Positions 8,220 through 16,499 are shown, counted from the stretch's first letter. The stretch is DNA of 64,000 bases from an uncultured Collinsella sp. (GCA_900554325.1 USHA01000002.1:1-64000), one strand, 5' to 3'. Notes: generated from the letters alone by a model not told the origin. Numbers and translations are program-made.

Positions 8220-9560
8220 GTGAAGTCCCTCACCTCTTTTGCAAAGCGCTCAGCCCAGCTTGCCGCCGGCTTTGTCTGCGCTATCGCCCTTGCCGCTGGC
8301 GCGCCCACCGTCGCCGGCGCCCAAGTGCTCACGACCGACAATGTTTGCGGCAAAACCGCCGATGCGCGCGGCATCACGGCCGAAAACCTGCCCGATATCG
8401 ATGCGACCAATGCCCTCGTCATGGGCAAAGACGGCACCGTCTACTATGGGCGCGGCGCCGATGAGCAGGTCAAAATCGCCTCGATCACCAAGGTCATGAC
8501 CGCAATCCTAACCGTCGAGAATTGCAAGATGGACGAGAAGGTCACGGTGAGCAACGCCGCAGCCACTGTGGGTAATTCGACCGCCGGCTTGCTCGAAGGC
8601 GACGAGCTTACCGTGGAGCAGGCACTGCGCGGCCTGATGATTCCCTCGGGCAACGACGCCGCCATCGTGCTCGCCGAATATGTGGGCAAGAAAATCGACC
8701 CTAAGACCAAAGACGCCGAGGCCACATTTGTGAAGGCCATGAACGAGCGCGCTAAGAAGCTCGGCTGCACCGGTACGCTTTTTGAAAACCCGCATGGTCT
8801 GGACTTTGATGAGTGGGCTGGCAATATGCACTCAACCGCACACGACGTAGCGCTGATGATGCAGGAGGCCATGAAAAACGACACGATCCGCGAGGTCGTA
8901 GCGAGCGAGGATTCCTGGATCGAAGTCACGGGCGCCGACGGCACCGACCATTCGCATTCCATGGACACGCATAACTATTTGCTGGGCCAAGATGGCAACA
9001 TCGGCGGCAAGACCGGCACCACCGACGATGCAGGCTATTGCTTTACGAGCGCCTACAACCGCGACGGCGACGAGATCTACACCGTTATTTTGAACTCCAC
9101 CACCACCGATCAGCGCTTTACCGATACCGCCACCCTTGCCAACTGGTACTACGACCACAAGGTGACGGTCGCAATCGCCAACACGCAAGAAAAGACCGCC
9201 AACGGCAACCCGCTTATGGCGCGCATTAGTCAAACCGACTGGACGGATAAGACCATCGACGCCACGCTTGCCGACCCCACGGCGCAGGCGACCGTCTTTT
9301 CACTTGCCGGAGAGGTGACCGAGAAGGTTACCTACGACGATCTTTCGGGCACGGTGCATGTGGGCGACAAGGTAGGCAGCGTTACACTCAAGCAGGATGG
9401 CACCAAGATTGCCGTCGTGGATTTGGTTGCCGACGAGGAAGACTCGGGGCCGAATCCCATTGAATGGCTGCTCGTGAAGCTCGATCGCTTGGGCCGCCGT
9501 ATCGACAACCGCCCACTTGCGGCAGAGAGCGAGACCGTCGCCAAGGCTCCTGAGGTGTAG
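8220..9560 (+). CDS. Secreted D-alanyl-D-alanine carboxypeptidase (PBP5-like)
   Basis: A 446-residue peptidase S11 protein that trims the terminal D-Ala of peptidoglycan stem peptides outside the membrane. Active-site motifs are SITK (about 88-91), SGN (143-145) and KTG (264-266). The start is uncertain: frames open to TTG at 8109, but GTG at 8220 begins a clean signal peptide (positive VKSLTSFAKR, hydrophobic core, VAGAQ cleavage region). A TATACT at 8175-8180 would place transcription after the upstream candidates. A C-terminal stretch of about 110 residues corresponds to the family's second domain; no clear C-terminal anchor helix is visible. Confidence 0.9.
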   Translation: MKSLTSFAKRSAQLAAGFVCAIALAAGAPTVAGAQVLTTDNVCGKTADARGITAENLPDIDATNALVMGKDGTVYYGRGADEQVKIASITKVMTAILTVENCKMDEKVTVSNAAATVGNSTAGLLEGDELTVEQALRGLMIPSGNDAAIVLAEYVGKKIDPKTKDAEATFVKAMNERAKKLGCTGTLFENPHGLDFDEWAGNMHSTAHDVALMMQEAMKNDTIREVVASEDSWIEVTGADGTDHSHSMDTHNYLLGQDGNIGGKTGTTDDAGYCFTSAYNRDGDEIYTVILNSTTTDQRFTDTATLANWYYDHKVTVAIANTQEKTANGNPLMARISQTDWTDKTIDATLADPTAQATVFSLAGEVTEKVTYDDLSGTVHVGDKVGSVTLKQDGTKIAVVDLVADEEDSGPNPIEWLLVKLDRLGRRIDNRPLAAESETVAKAPEV

Positions 9561-9587
9561 AGCGCAAGAATAATCAGCCCACTGAAA

Positions 9588-9617
9588 GGAGGCGTCCGAA
9601 AGGATGCCTCTTTTTTT
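9588..9617 (+). terminator. Rho-independent terminator of the carboxypeptidase gene
   Basis: An 8-bp stem AGGCGTCC / GGATGCCT (one G-U) with a GAAA loop and seven T residues, 28 bp past the stop codon. Confidence 0.85.
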
Positions 9618-9619
9618 GA

Positions 9620-9637
9620 GGGTTCGAATCCCCAGCT
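9620..9637 (+). repeat. Inverted copy of the tRNA-Ser T-arm
   Basis: Eighteen bases, GGGTTCGAATCCCCAGCT, are identical to the T-arm and adjoining acceptor bases of the neighbouring tRNA-Ser but lie on the opposite strand (the tRNA copy is at 9700-9717, minus). It is placed beyond the tRNA terminator. This parallels T-arm-like sequences at the same relative place near tRNA-Arg and tRNA-Leu. Confidence 0.7.
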
Positions 9638-9651
9638 AACGTGGTTCAACT

Positions 9652-9677
9652 AAAAAAGGGCCCCTTTCGGAACCCTT
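9652..9677 (-). terminator. Terminator of tRNA-Ser
   Basis: On the minus strand AAGGGTTCC / GGGGCCCTT (9 bp, two G-U) closes a GAAA loop and is followed by six T. It begins 15 bases past the tRNA CCA end. Confidence 0.85.
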
Positions 9678-9691
9678 CTTTAAAGTCTTAC

Positions 9692-9782
9692 TGGCGGAGA
9701 GCTGGGGATTCGAACCCCAGATGCCCTTTTGGGGCATACTCGCTTAGCAGGCGAGCACCTTCGGCCTCTCGGTCAGCTCTCC
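9692..9782 (-). tRNA. tRNA-Ser (anticodon GCT)
   Basis: A class II tRNA of 91 nt including the encoded CCA. The acceptor is GGAGAGC/GCTCTCC, the anticodon arm is CTCGC-CTGCTAA-GCGAG (GCT), the long variable arm is built on TATGCCC/GGGCATC, and the T-arm is CTGGGGTTCGAATCCCCAG. It reads AGC/AGU serine codons. Confidence 0.97.
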
Positions 9783-9902
9783 GTAACAGCCGTTCTATAG
9801 TAACCAAACAGTCGAGGATGGGCAAGGGGGAATTTGCGACGATTCTTTGTTGCCGGTAATCCCGAGAGCCCCAATAGCCCGCAATCTTCCGATGGGAACC
9901 AA

Positions 9903-11189
9903 TCACGCGCTCGGTTGGCCGCAGAGGTCCCTCAAGATGAACTTCCACGCGGGGATAACCTCAATGTGCGCATCCTCAACATCGATGTCCCCCTCATCTT
10001 CCTTTGTCACAATAACAAGCCTGTTCACGGTGTCATCAACCTTGGCAAGCTTTACCAAGTTGCCAATTTCGCGCGACCGAGCGCTTTTCGACAACGAATA
10101 CGCCACCTGAACCGCAAGCCCCCTCTCGGGCACGTAGAAATCGATGTCGATCCCGTTTTTTGCGGATTTTAGATAGCAGAGCGCGTCTCCGTACACATCA
10201 TGCATCGCAACCGCAATTTCGTTTTCGAGCAGCACCGGCTCCTTATTCACCAAGAAGAGGTTGAGCAAACCATTGTCCGAAAAATAGTATTTGGGGCTAC
10301 CTTCTCGTTCTACGAATTTTGCCGTCGCATTTTTAACGGCAAATAGCAGGTACGCCTCTTGGATCATCCCCAAGTACTCAATGAGTGCCGCCTTGCTTAG
10401 GCCATATCCAATGCCTTTGAGCATTCCGTGCAAGGATGAAAAGGAAGCCTCGTTGTGGACCGTTTCCGCAACTTTCTTCACAAGCACGCGCATAGCCTGG
10501 GGGTTACGTACGCTGTTGCGCGCAACGACATCTCCGAGCAAAACTTTTTGATAGACACTCTCAACATATTCTCGCGGTGCCCCATAACGAAGGGACTCAG
10601 GGAACCCACCGTAGGTATAAAAAGAATCGAACGCCGCGCTCAGGGCACCCATGCCCGACGTCGAGTACAGAGCCGCCTCGTCGCGGCTTTTCCCCAATGC
10701 GTCTAGATACTCATCGAATCGGTAGGGAGTAACGTGTTTGACCAGATAACGACCGCCAAGTGTCGTTTCAATCTGGCTGCTCAGCATCTTCGCATTGCTG
10801 CCCGTTATATAGGCGCGTCTACCAGAATCTGTTAATCGCCGCGCAAATTTTTCCCAGCCCTCGATGTTCTGGACTTCGTCAAGGAAAAAATAGCCCTCCC
10901 GGTCGCTCAGTTCGCTTTGGGCGAGCAAGATATCGTTGAAATCGGCGGAAGTGAATTCAGCGAGGCGCTCATCCTCAAAGTTGATATAGATTATCTGGTT
11001 CCACGCTGCTCCGCCTCTAACCAAATCGCGCGCAACTTTATATAGCAGCGTTGATTTTCCCGAGCGACGAAGGCCCGTGATGACATAGTTTCCCTGGGGA
11101 TCCAAGTGGTAACGGCGCGGCACAATCGTCGCGCTGCGAATAACCTCGTGTTGGTCAAAAATCACATGCTTTAGGAGTTCGCGATTCAT
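9903..11189 (-). CDS. AAA-type ATPase with DUF4143-like C-terminus
   Basis: A 428-residue protein of the widespread AAA_14/DUF4143 family. Walker A is GLRRSGKST (39-47) and Walker B is GYFFLDEVQNI (about 104-114), followed by sensor-like ITGSNAK. The C-terminal half carries the DUF4143 pattern, with YYFSDNGLLNLFL and a nuclease-fold-like IDFYV/VQVAYSL segment. The family's function is not settled. The ATG at 11189 follows GGGAGG by four to five bases; 12 bases upstream is another candidate. The gene stands alone between tRNA-Ser and an unrelated gene, and its promoter lies between two identical palindromes. Confidence 0.88.
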   Translation of the reverse strand: MNRELLKHVIFDQHEVIRSATIVPRRYHLDPQGNYVITGLRRSGKSTLLYKVARDLVRGGAAWNQIIYINFEDERLAEFTSADFNDILLAQSELSDREGYFFLDEVQNIEGWEKFARRLTDSGRRAYITGSNAKMLSSQIETTLGGRYLVKHVTPYRFDEYLDALGKSRDEAALYSTSGMGALSAAFDSFYTYGGFPESLRYGAPREYVESVYQKVLLGDVVARNSVRNPQAMRVLVKKVAETVHNEASFSSLHGMLKGIGYGLSKAALIEYLGMIQEAYLLFAVKNATAKFVEREGSPKYYFSDNGLLNLFLVNKEPVLLENEIAVAMHDVYGDALCYLKSAKNGIDIDFYVPERGLAVQVAYSLSKSARSREIGNLVKLAKVDDTVNRLVIVTKEDEGDIDVEDAHIEVIPAWKFILRDLCGQPSA

Positions 11190-11191
11190 AG

Positions 11192-11264
11192 GGCCTCCCA
11201 TTTGTTCAGTATACTGAACAAATTATAGCAATTTTTGTTCAGTATACTGAACAAATGGGAGGCC
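11192..11264 (-). promoter_or_regulatory. Promoter flanked by two identical 22-bp palindromes
   Basis: Two perfect 22-bp palindromes (half-site TTTGTTCAGTA and its complement) lie at 11201-11222 and 11234-11255, 33 bp apart start to start. They are embedded in larger 31-bp inverted arms that begin and end with GGCCTCCCA / TGGGAGGCC. Between them, on the minus strand, is a perfect extended -10, TGCTATAAT (TATAAT at 11222-11227), reading into the ATPase gene. The likely start point falls inside the proximal palindrome, so both look like operator sites of a repressor. Confidence 0.75.
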
Positions 11265-11293
11265 GAGCACGATGTAGTCCCGCTATACCGCCC

Positions 11294-13735
11294 CTACCCC
11301 AGCGAGCGGTTGAGGGAGCCTAGCTCATCGTTGCCCATGGTGCGCCACATCTGGAAGATACAGCCGCGCGCCAGGAAGAAGAAACCGTTATCGACCAACT
11401 GCACGGCAGCATCCGCCAGCTGGTTGGTCACGGCGGGCACCGGCGGCAACTCAAGCCCCGCTTTACGGATGGTCTCGACCGCATCATCGAACGTCGGAGG
11501 CTCATTGACGCCCATCTCGTTCATGAGGCCCTGCATTTCCTCCAGCGCGCTGCTGCCCGACTCCTCGCCGCGCGGCACGAGGCGGTAGCACGCCAGCGCC
11601 AGCTCGAGCTGATCGCAGTTCCAGTATGCAAATGCCAAACGGTAAAACAGGTAGCCGATCGAGGGACGATCGCTAGCGATGCGCAAGCCGTGACGGGCCA
11701 CCTCGATAACCTCGTCAAAACGCTCCAGACGCGCCAGCACGTTAATCAGCGCAAATTGCGATTGCATGGACGAGCGCGCCAAATCGTAAAGGCGGCGCAC
11801 CTCGGGCAACGCGCGCTCAAAATCTTCCTGTTCGGCGTAAAAGCTGCAAATCTCGTGCTGGGCAAAGTACAGGGCATCGGGCGCGCGCAGAATGCGCACG
11901 GAACGATCCTCCTCCATCACCGGCAGCACCATGCGTACCAACTGGTTGTCGCAGAACTGCGTTTGGACCGGCCCCGTTGCCAAGAGCTCGGCAACGGCAC
12001 ACTTGGCCTCCAGCTCCTCAGCCAAACGAGAAAAGCCCTCGAATGCACCCGCACGGTCAATTTTAGACTGCTCGCGCAATTCAACAACACGGGCCATGTA
12101 TGGGTCGCCATCCTCTTCCATGACTTCCAACTCGTCAGCCGTATCGGCAAGCAGCAGGTCGCGCAACGCCGGCGGCAGCGGACGATGGTCGTCACGCGGG
12201 CGAGCGTGGACCTCAGCAGGCTCAATCATATCCGGCGTGGTCGCCTCATATGCCTCAAGTATGCGCTTGCACGGCATATCGTCCATATCCATGCTCTCAA
12301 GATCCTTGGCGACGGGAACACAATCGGCAAGATACTCGGCACGGGCAAAGGAATACGTTGCGACGATGTTCACATCCCGCTCGTTGTCGGGAGCCTCAAT
12401 CTGCACATAGCAGCGCGTGATGCAGGCACCCGCGGCAAAGCAAGCCGCTGCAAGCGTGAGCGCTACGCGCGCGTCGTGCTCCGCGGCCCAGATCTCGCGC
12501 GCACCCTCGTCCAGCTCGCGCCAAGCGTCATCCTGAGCATCGTATTCACGCTGCGGCATGGCATCAACGACAGAGCGCCCAAACTGGACGAGCATAATCC
12601 CCTCGACAACGTTGACTCGATAGGTATAGTCGAGTCGCGTGACCACGTTGAGCGCCTCGACAATTCGTGCAAAGCGGGTGCGCACGTCCCACTCGCCACT
12701 CGGCTGGCACGCAACGGTTCCCGGCTTGGCCCACGGGTTGTCGCTCGACAGCGTTTCGAGCAAGCGAGGAACATCGTTGGTCGTCTTAGAGATGTGCCAC
12801 AGATCAAAGAGCGAGCAACCCTCAAAGCTTGGCGATGAGGCGACAGGGGCCAATCCGGCTCCGATACGCTCAAGGATGCCCGAGAGGCGGTTCAGGCGGC
12901 ACTCAATGGCAAGCAAGGTGTCGATCTCGTCCTGATCCAGCAGGCTGCGATCGAAATTGAGGTAAAAGAGCTTTGAACGGTCGATACGGGCCAAGCTCAT
13001 TTCGGTTTTTGCCGCGATGGTACGCAGACGAGGCAGATTGACTTCGCCCATCAAGGCCGCGGCATAGCGCTCGATGCCGCTCGGATTATCCGTATGGTCA
13101 ATGCGGTAGAGCAATGTCTCGATGGCGTCGGGAAGTGGCGTCGAATCAAAGCCCAGCAGCACTTCGACTGGCTCGGGCAGCTTGACGAGTTTGATCTTGT
13201 CGACGACATTGTGCATGCTCTCGTCGAGCCTATGGGTGTCTGCCGTGGTCGTAATAGCATTTTCGGAGTCGGCAAATATCACGTAGCGCAAGAACATAGA
13301 TGCCATGAACTCACCGTAAGGGAGGCTGCGGGCCGAATTCCATGTCTCGCGGTCGGACTGCTCGCGCATAGGGCCTTTTGGAGAGCCGATGACCCGCGCC
13401 CGGGGACGCATCGTCCCATCGGCGCCCCTTACCGCAATCTCGCCAATGCTGGAGTCGGACTCATCAAGAACCAGTTGCATATCGGGATCATCGGGCAACG
13501 GCGCCTCGCTAACGGGGCGGTCCACCTTGTACACTTCGCCCGAAACGCTCACGTAGCCTAAAAGTGACACATGGCTCTTGCCGACGAATTCAACGGCGTA
13601 GCATGATTCGTGCGGATCGTCACCAAAGAGTTTCCAAACAACGCCATATGAGCGCCCCGCAGGCTGCTCGGGCATCACCGGAAAGCGCTTCTTGGGATCG
13701 AGAAACTTGAGCTTATAAGTCGGACGCTCTGCCAC
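11294..13735 (-). CDS. Unrecognised 813-residue protein with TPR-like C-terminus
   Basis: I do not recognise this family. The protein is acidic and soluble, with no signal peptide or membrane segment. The N-terminal 150 residues are beta-rich. The middle is mixed. From about residue 640 the helical pattern (ALYFAQHEICSFYAEQEDFERALPEVRR, then ALINVLARLERFDEVIEVARHGL, then IGYLFYRLAFAYWNCDQLELALACYRL; shortened here by description at positions about 645-740) fits tetratricopeptide repeats. The start is GTG at 13735 with AGGG upstream. No operon partner is evident: a promoter region separates it from the ATPase downstream. Confidence 0.8.
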   Translation of the reverse strand: MAERPTYKLKFLDPKKRFPVMPEQPAGRSYGVVWKLFGDDPHESCYAVEFVGKSHVSLLGYVSVSGEVYKVDRPVSEAPLPDDPDMQLVLDESDSSIGEIAVRGADGTMRPRARVIGSPKGPMREQSDRETWNSARSLPYGEFMASMFLRYVIFADSENAITTTADTHRLDESMHNVVDKIKLVKLPEPVEVLLGFDSTPLPDAIETLLYRIDHTDNPSGIERYAAALMGEVNLPRLRTIAAKTEMSLARIDRSKLFYLNFDRSLLDQDEIDTLLAIECRLNRLSGILERIGAGLAPVASSPSFEGCSLFDLWHISKTTNDVPRLLETLSSDNPWAKPGTVACQPSGEWDVRTRFARIVEALNVVTRLDYTYRVNVVEGIMLVQFGRSVVDAMPQREYDAQDDAWRELDEGAREIWAAEHDARVALTLAAACFAAGACITRCYVQIEAPDNERDVNIVATYSFARAEYLADCVPVAKDLESMDMDDMPCKRILEAYEATTPDMIEPAEVHARPRDDHRPLPPALRDLLLADTADELEVMEEDGDPYMARVVELREQSKIDRAGAFEGFSRLAEELEAKCAVAELLATGPVQTQFCDNQLVRMVLPVMEEDRSVRILRAPDALYFAQHEICSFYAEQEDFERALPEVRRLYDLARSSMQSQFALINVLARLERFDEVIEVARHGLRIASDRPSIGYLFYRLAFAYWNCDQLELALACYRLVPRGEESGSSALEEMQGLMNEMGVNEPPTFDDAVETIRKAGLELPPVPAVTNQLADAAVQLVDNGFFFLARGCIFQMWRTMGNDELGSLNRSLG

Positions 13736-13869
13736 GAAATATCACCCTGATCGGTCGTCTGTAGGAGAAGTGGCCGCGGATGGAGCGCGGCATCTACTCG
13801 AAATCTTACACGACTCGATAAGAATAGTTTCCCGCGACGAAGACGTTCGACCTTGCGAAAGTATCGACG

Positions 13870-13929
13870 TAAAAGAAAACCCCCGTTGCCGGAAGATTTC
13901 GATTTCAATTGGTGCGGCGTATAGGATTC
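13870..13929 (-). repeat. Duplicated tRNA-Arg 3' end plus terminator
   Basis: A 60-nt imperfect direct copy of 14061-14120, which is the real tRNA-Arg 3' end (discriminator, CCA, acceptor strand, half T-arm) and its terminator. The tRNA part TGGTGCGGCGTATAGGATTC is identical. The terminator part has drifted, its stem now holding G-U pairs and one mismatch. Between the two copies lies a 131-bp insert. Confidence 0.8.
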
Positions 13930-14060
13930 CGCGTATCCGCTTGCGCGGATCAGCACCGGCTTCGGCCGCCTGCCGGCGTCCTCGCCCGCGGGCTAAAAAC
14001 GCTCCGCGTTTTCTTCACGCCCGCGCCTCGACCGAGGTTCAAATCCATGCGGTGCTTACA
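13930..14060 (-). repeat. 131-bp GC-rich insert at tRNA-Arg (family member 1)
   Basis: The element lies exactly between the two 60-nt tRNA-end copies. It is alignable over nearly its full length with the 127-bp insert at tRNA-Leu (18929-19055). Shared blocks include CGCGTATCCGCT, GCACCGGCTTCG, GCCGCCTGCCGGCG-like, and GCTCCGCGTTTTCTT, and both end with a T-arm-like GGTTCAARTCC. It contains several hairpins, such as ATCCGC-TTGC-GCGGAT, and AAAACGC-TCC-GCGTTTT. No coding potential is convincing. Confidence 0.7.
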
Positions 14061-14090
14061 TAAAAGAAAAGCCCCCGTTACCGGAGGCTT
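14061..14090 (-). terminator. Terminator of tRNA-Arg
   Basis: On the minus strand AGCCTCCG / CGGGGGCT (8 bp, one G-U) with a GTAA loop is followed by TTTTCTTTT, ten bases after the tRNA CCA. Confidence 0.85.
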
Positions 14091-14100
14091 CGATCTCAAA

Positions 14101-14177
14101 TGGTGCGGCGTATAGGATTCGAACCTATGACGTTCTGATTCGTAGTCAGACCCTCTATCCAGCTGAGGTAACGCCGC
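14101..14177 (-). tRNA. tRNA-Arg (anticodon ACG)
   Basis: 77 nt including encoded CCA. The acceptor is GCGGCGT/ACGCCGC, the D-arm contains AGCTGGATAGAG, the anticodon arm is TCTGA-CTACGAA-TCAGA (ACG, expected to be edited to ICG), and the T-arm is ATAGG-TTCGAAT-CCTAT. Confidence 0.97.
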
Positions 14178-14256
14178 AGCGCAAGACATATAAAACCACT
14201 TTAGTTCATTAGAGTCAAGCAAAATCTCAAACTTTTTTCGCGCGGGCCGCAATTTG

Positions 14257-14634
14257 TCACGCTGCACCACGAGCATCAGCGCTTTTCGTACGATCGATTG
14301 GCTTTTCGATCACATCGAACCCGACGCCAAGCTCCCCCAGAAGCGACCGCACCCGTTGGGCACAGTCGTAGTCGGCAAACGAAATGCTCAGCATTCGGGC
14401 CACCTGATTAGAAGATCCAACGCCATAGAAGTGCTCAAGGACAACAAGCGCCTCATGCGCCACAAACGTCTCGACCACATGCGGCGACTCCTCATAGCAC
14501 CATTGCGTCAATGGTCCCTCACTCGTCTGCCGAACCACCAAGCCACCCATACCCGACGGCTCGCACGTTACCAGCAGGTGCTCCCCGCCCTCATCACTCT
14601 GGAACAACACAACCCGCTCGTCGAACAGCTCCAT
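14257..14634 (-). CDS. Small hypothetical protein, 125 residues
   Basis: I do not recognise this protein. It starts MELFDERVVLFQSDEGGEHLL and is soluble and mixed alpha/beta; the C-terminal half (QVARMLSISFADYDCAQRVRSLLGELGVGFDVIE) is helical and could be a ligand- or partner-binding fold. The ATG at 14634 is five bases after AAAGGGG; the GTG directly before it is too close to that site. It stands alone between tRNA-Arg and serS. Codon use is like the neighbours, which supports a real gene. Confidence 0.65.
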   Translation of the reverse strand: MELFDERVVLFQSDEGGEHLLVTCEPSGMGGLVVRQTSEGPLTQWCYEESPHVVETFVAHEALVVLEHFYGVGSSNQVARMLSISFADYDCAQRVRSLLGELGVGFDVIEKPIDRTKSADARGAA

Positions 14635-14761
14635 CACATCCCCTTTCTCTTGCTCTTAGTTAACAAAAGCATAGCAGGTAAATGCATGTATACAGAACGT
14701 TTGTTCGTGTGTTTTCTATCGAGCTGTCCGCACGGCATGGTATGGACCTGCGCACGAAATA

Positions 14762-14784
14762 GGGCGCCCCCGAAGGAGCGCCCT
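14762..14784 (-). terminator. Terminator of serS
   Basis: On the minus strand GGGCGCTCC / GGGGCGCCC (9 bp, one G-U) closes a TTCG loop, 25 bp past the serS stop. The T-run after it is short (TATTT). Confidence 0.7.
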
Positions 14785-14807
14785 TGCATATCCCCTATGC
14801 AGCCAAG

Positions 14808-16091
14808 TTACGCGACCGGCTCGATCTTCTCGAGACCGCCCATGTAAGGACGCAGAACCTCGGGGATCGTGATGGTGCCGTCGGCGTTCTGGTAGTTCTC
14901 CAGAATGGCAGCCATGGTACGGCCAGCCGGCAGGCCGGAACCGTTAAGGGTGTGCAGGTAACGCGAGCCCTTGAAGTTCTCGGGGTCGCGGTACTTGATG
15001 TTGGCGCGGCGGGCCTGGAAGTCGCCGCAGTTGGAGCAGGAGCTGATCTCCTTGTAGGCGTTGTAGCTCGGCAGCCAGACCTCGACGTCGTAGGTCTGAC
15101 GGGCAGAGAAGCCCAAGTCGCCGGTGCACAGGCTAATCACGCGATACGGAAGGCCCAGCTGCTGCAGCAGATACTCGGCCTCGGCGGTCATGCTCTCGAG
15201 CTCCTCGTCGGACTCCTCCGGCTTAGCGAACTTGACCATCTCGACCTTGTCGAACTCGTGCTGGCGGATGATGCCGCGGGTGTCGCGACCAGCGGAACCG
15301 GCTTCCTCACGGAAGCAAGGAGTGAAGGCGGTGTAGCGGCGCGGCAGGGTGTCGGCGTCCAGAACCTCACCGGCATGCAGGTTGGTGAGCACGACCTCGG
15401 CGGTGGGGATCAGGAAGTTGTCGCCCGAGACGTGATAGGCGTCGTCCTCGAACTTGGGCAGCTGACCCGTGCCAAACATGGTCTGACGCTTGACGACGAT
15501 AGGCGGCCACCACTCCTTAAAGCCACGGCTAATGTGCGTATCGAGGAAGAAGTTGATGAGGGCGCGCTCCAGGCGGGCGCCAGCGCCACCGAGAACGGTA
15601 AAACGGCTGCCGGAGAGCTTGTTGCCGCGCTCGAAGTCGAGGATGTCGAGGTCGGTGCCCAGATCCCAGTGCGGCTTAAAGTCGAAGTCGAACTCGCGCG
15701 GGGTGCCCCAACGACGGCGCTCGATGTTCTCGTCCTCGTCCTTGCCGTACGGCGTGGCCTCGCAAGGAATGTTGGGCAGGTGAGCCATGAAGTCGTACTG
15801 CTCCTGCTCGAGAGCAGTACGGCGCTCGGCCAGACCGTCAATCTTCTCGTTGACGGCGCGCACGGCCTCCTTGGCGGCCTCGGCCTCGTCCTTCTTGCCC
15901 TCCTTCATCAGGGCGCCGATCTTCTTGGACTCGGCATTGCGCGTAGCCTGGAGCTCCTCGACCTCGGTGATGACGGCACGACGCTCGTCGTCGAGCTCAA
16001 AGAACTTCTCGCGATCCCAAGACGTCTGGCGGTTAGCCATGGCGACATCGATGGCATCGGGGTTCTCGCGAACAAACTTGATATCAAGCAT
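14808..16091 (-). CDS. serS: Seryl-tRNA synthetase
   Basis: A 427-residue class II synthetase charging tRNA-Ser. The N-terminal antiparallel coiled-coil (about 30-105, rich in E/K/A) binds the long variable arm. The catalytic core has motif 2 [14 protein letters not shown] and motif 3 [20 protein letters not shown]. The start is ATG at 16091 ([11 protein letters not shown]) because GGAGG lies five bases upstream; the frame continues open further back without a site. It is monocistronic, with its own terminator, and divergent from the small membrane protein gene. Confidence 0.97.
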   Translation of the reverse strand: MLDIKFVRENPDAIDVAMANRQTSWDREKFFELDDERRAVITEVEELQATRNAESKKIGALMKEGKKDEAEAAKEAVRAVNEKIDGLAERRTALEQEQYDFMAHLPNIPCEATPYGKDEDENIERRRWGTPREFDFDFKPHWDLGTDLDILDFERGNKLSGSRFTVLGGAGARLERALINFFLDTHISRGFKEWWPPIVVKRQTMFGTGQLPKFEDDAYHVSGDNFLIPTAEVVLTNLHAGEVLDADTLPRRYTAFTPCFREEAGSAGRDTRGIIRQHEFDKVEMVKFAKPEESDEELESMTAEAEYLLQQLGLPYRVISLCTGDLGFSARQTYDVEVWLPSYNAYKEISSCSNCGDFQARRANIKYRDPENFKGSRYLHTLNGSGLPAGRTMAAILENYQNADGTITIPEVLRPYMGGLEKIEPVA

Positions 16092-16202
16092 TAGATCCTC
16101 CGGCGATATACATTCCATTTAGGTTGCAACCTTGTACATGTATGGGCAAGTATATACTTATGAGCGTTTACGACCCAACTCAACTACGCAAGAAGGCACC
16201 CA

Positions 16203-16358
16203 ATGGACGCAGTTTTTTCCTTTTTGTTTGGCACCCGCACCGGTTTTGCCATCCTTTTCGCCGGCGGCATCCTACTGTTTGCGATTCTTGCCTTTGTGAT
16301 GGAGAAGCGCACCCATAAGATGTATGTCGACCGCGGCCCCAAGTCCGAGGACGATTAA
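16203..16358 (+). CDS. Small single-span membrane protein, 51 residues
   Basis: The reading frame codes MDAVFSFLFGTRTGFAILF followed by AGGILLFAILAFVMEKRTHK and a short polar, acidic end SEDD. It has one strongly hydrophobic helix (about residues 14-34) and a positively charged flank that should sit in the cytoplasm. AGAAGG lies about six bases before the ATG, and TATACT at 16153-16158 is a plausible -10. A strong hairpin terminator follows. The function is unknown. It is divergent from serS. Confidence 0.7.
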   Translation: MDAVFSFLFGTRTGFAILFAGGILLFAILAFVMEKRTHKMYVDRGPKSEDD

Positions 16359-16377
16359 GACAGCTTCTGGGACTAAC

Positions 16378-16414
16378 CTGCCAAAAAGGGACAGGTTTAT
16401 TTTGGTCGGTTTTA
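16378..16414. repeat. REP-like palindromic repeat, copy 1
   Basis: A 37-nt copy beginning CTGCCAAAAA and ending GGTCGGTTTTA. Its core is GGGACAGGTTTA. The ends CCAAAA/TTTTGG are self-complementary. The second 37-nt copy at 16500-16536 has the same outer flanks in the same orientation but the core inverted. Confidence 0.6.
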
Positions 16415-16427
16415 TCTGGTCAAACGC

Positions 16428-16470
16428 AAGCGCCCCGCAACTGGAATTGAGCCAGTTGCGGGGCGCTTTT
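16428..16470 (+). terminator. Strong bidirectional terminator hairpin
   Basis: A 17-bp perfect stem (AAGCGCCCCGCAACTGG and its complement) with a 7-nt loop. Three or four T follow on the plus strand and a mixed A/T tract on the minus strand. It lies between the small membrane protein gene and convergent proC. Confidence 0.85.
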
Positions 16471-16499
16471 CGCTAAAAGGACAAAACCGCAGAAAATAC

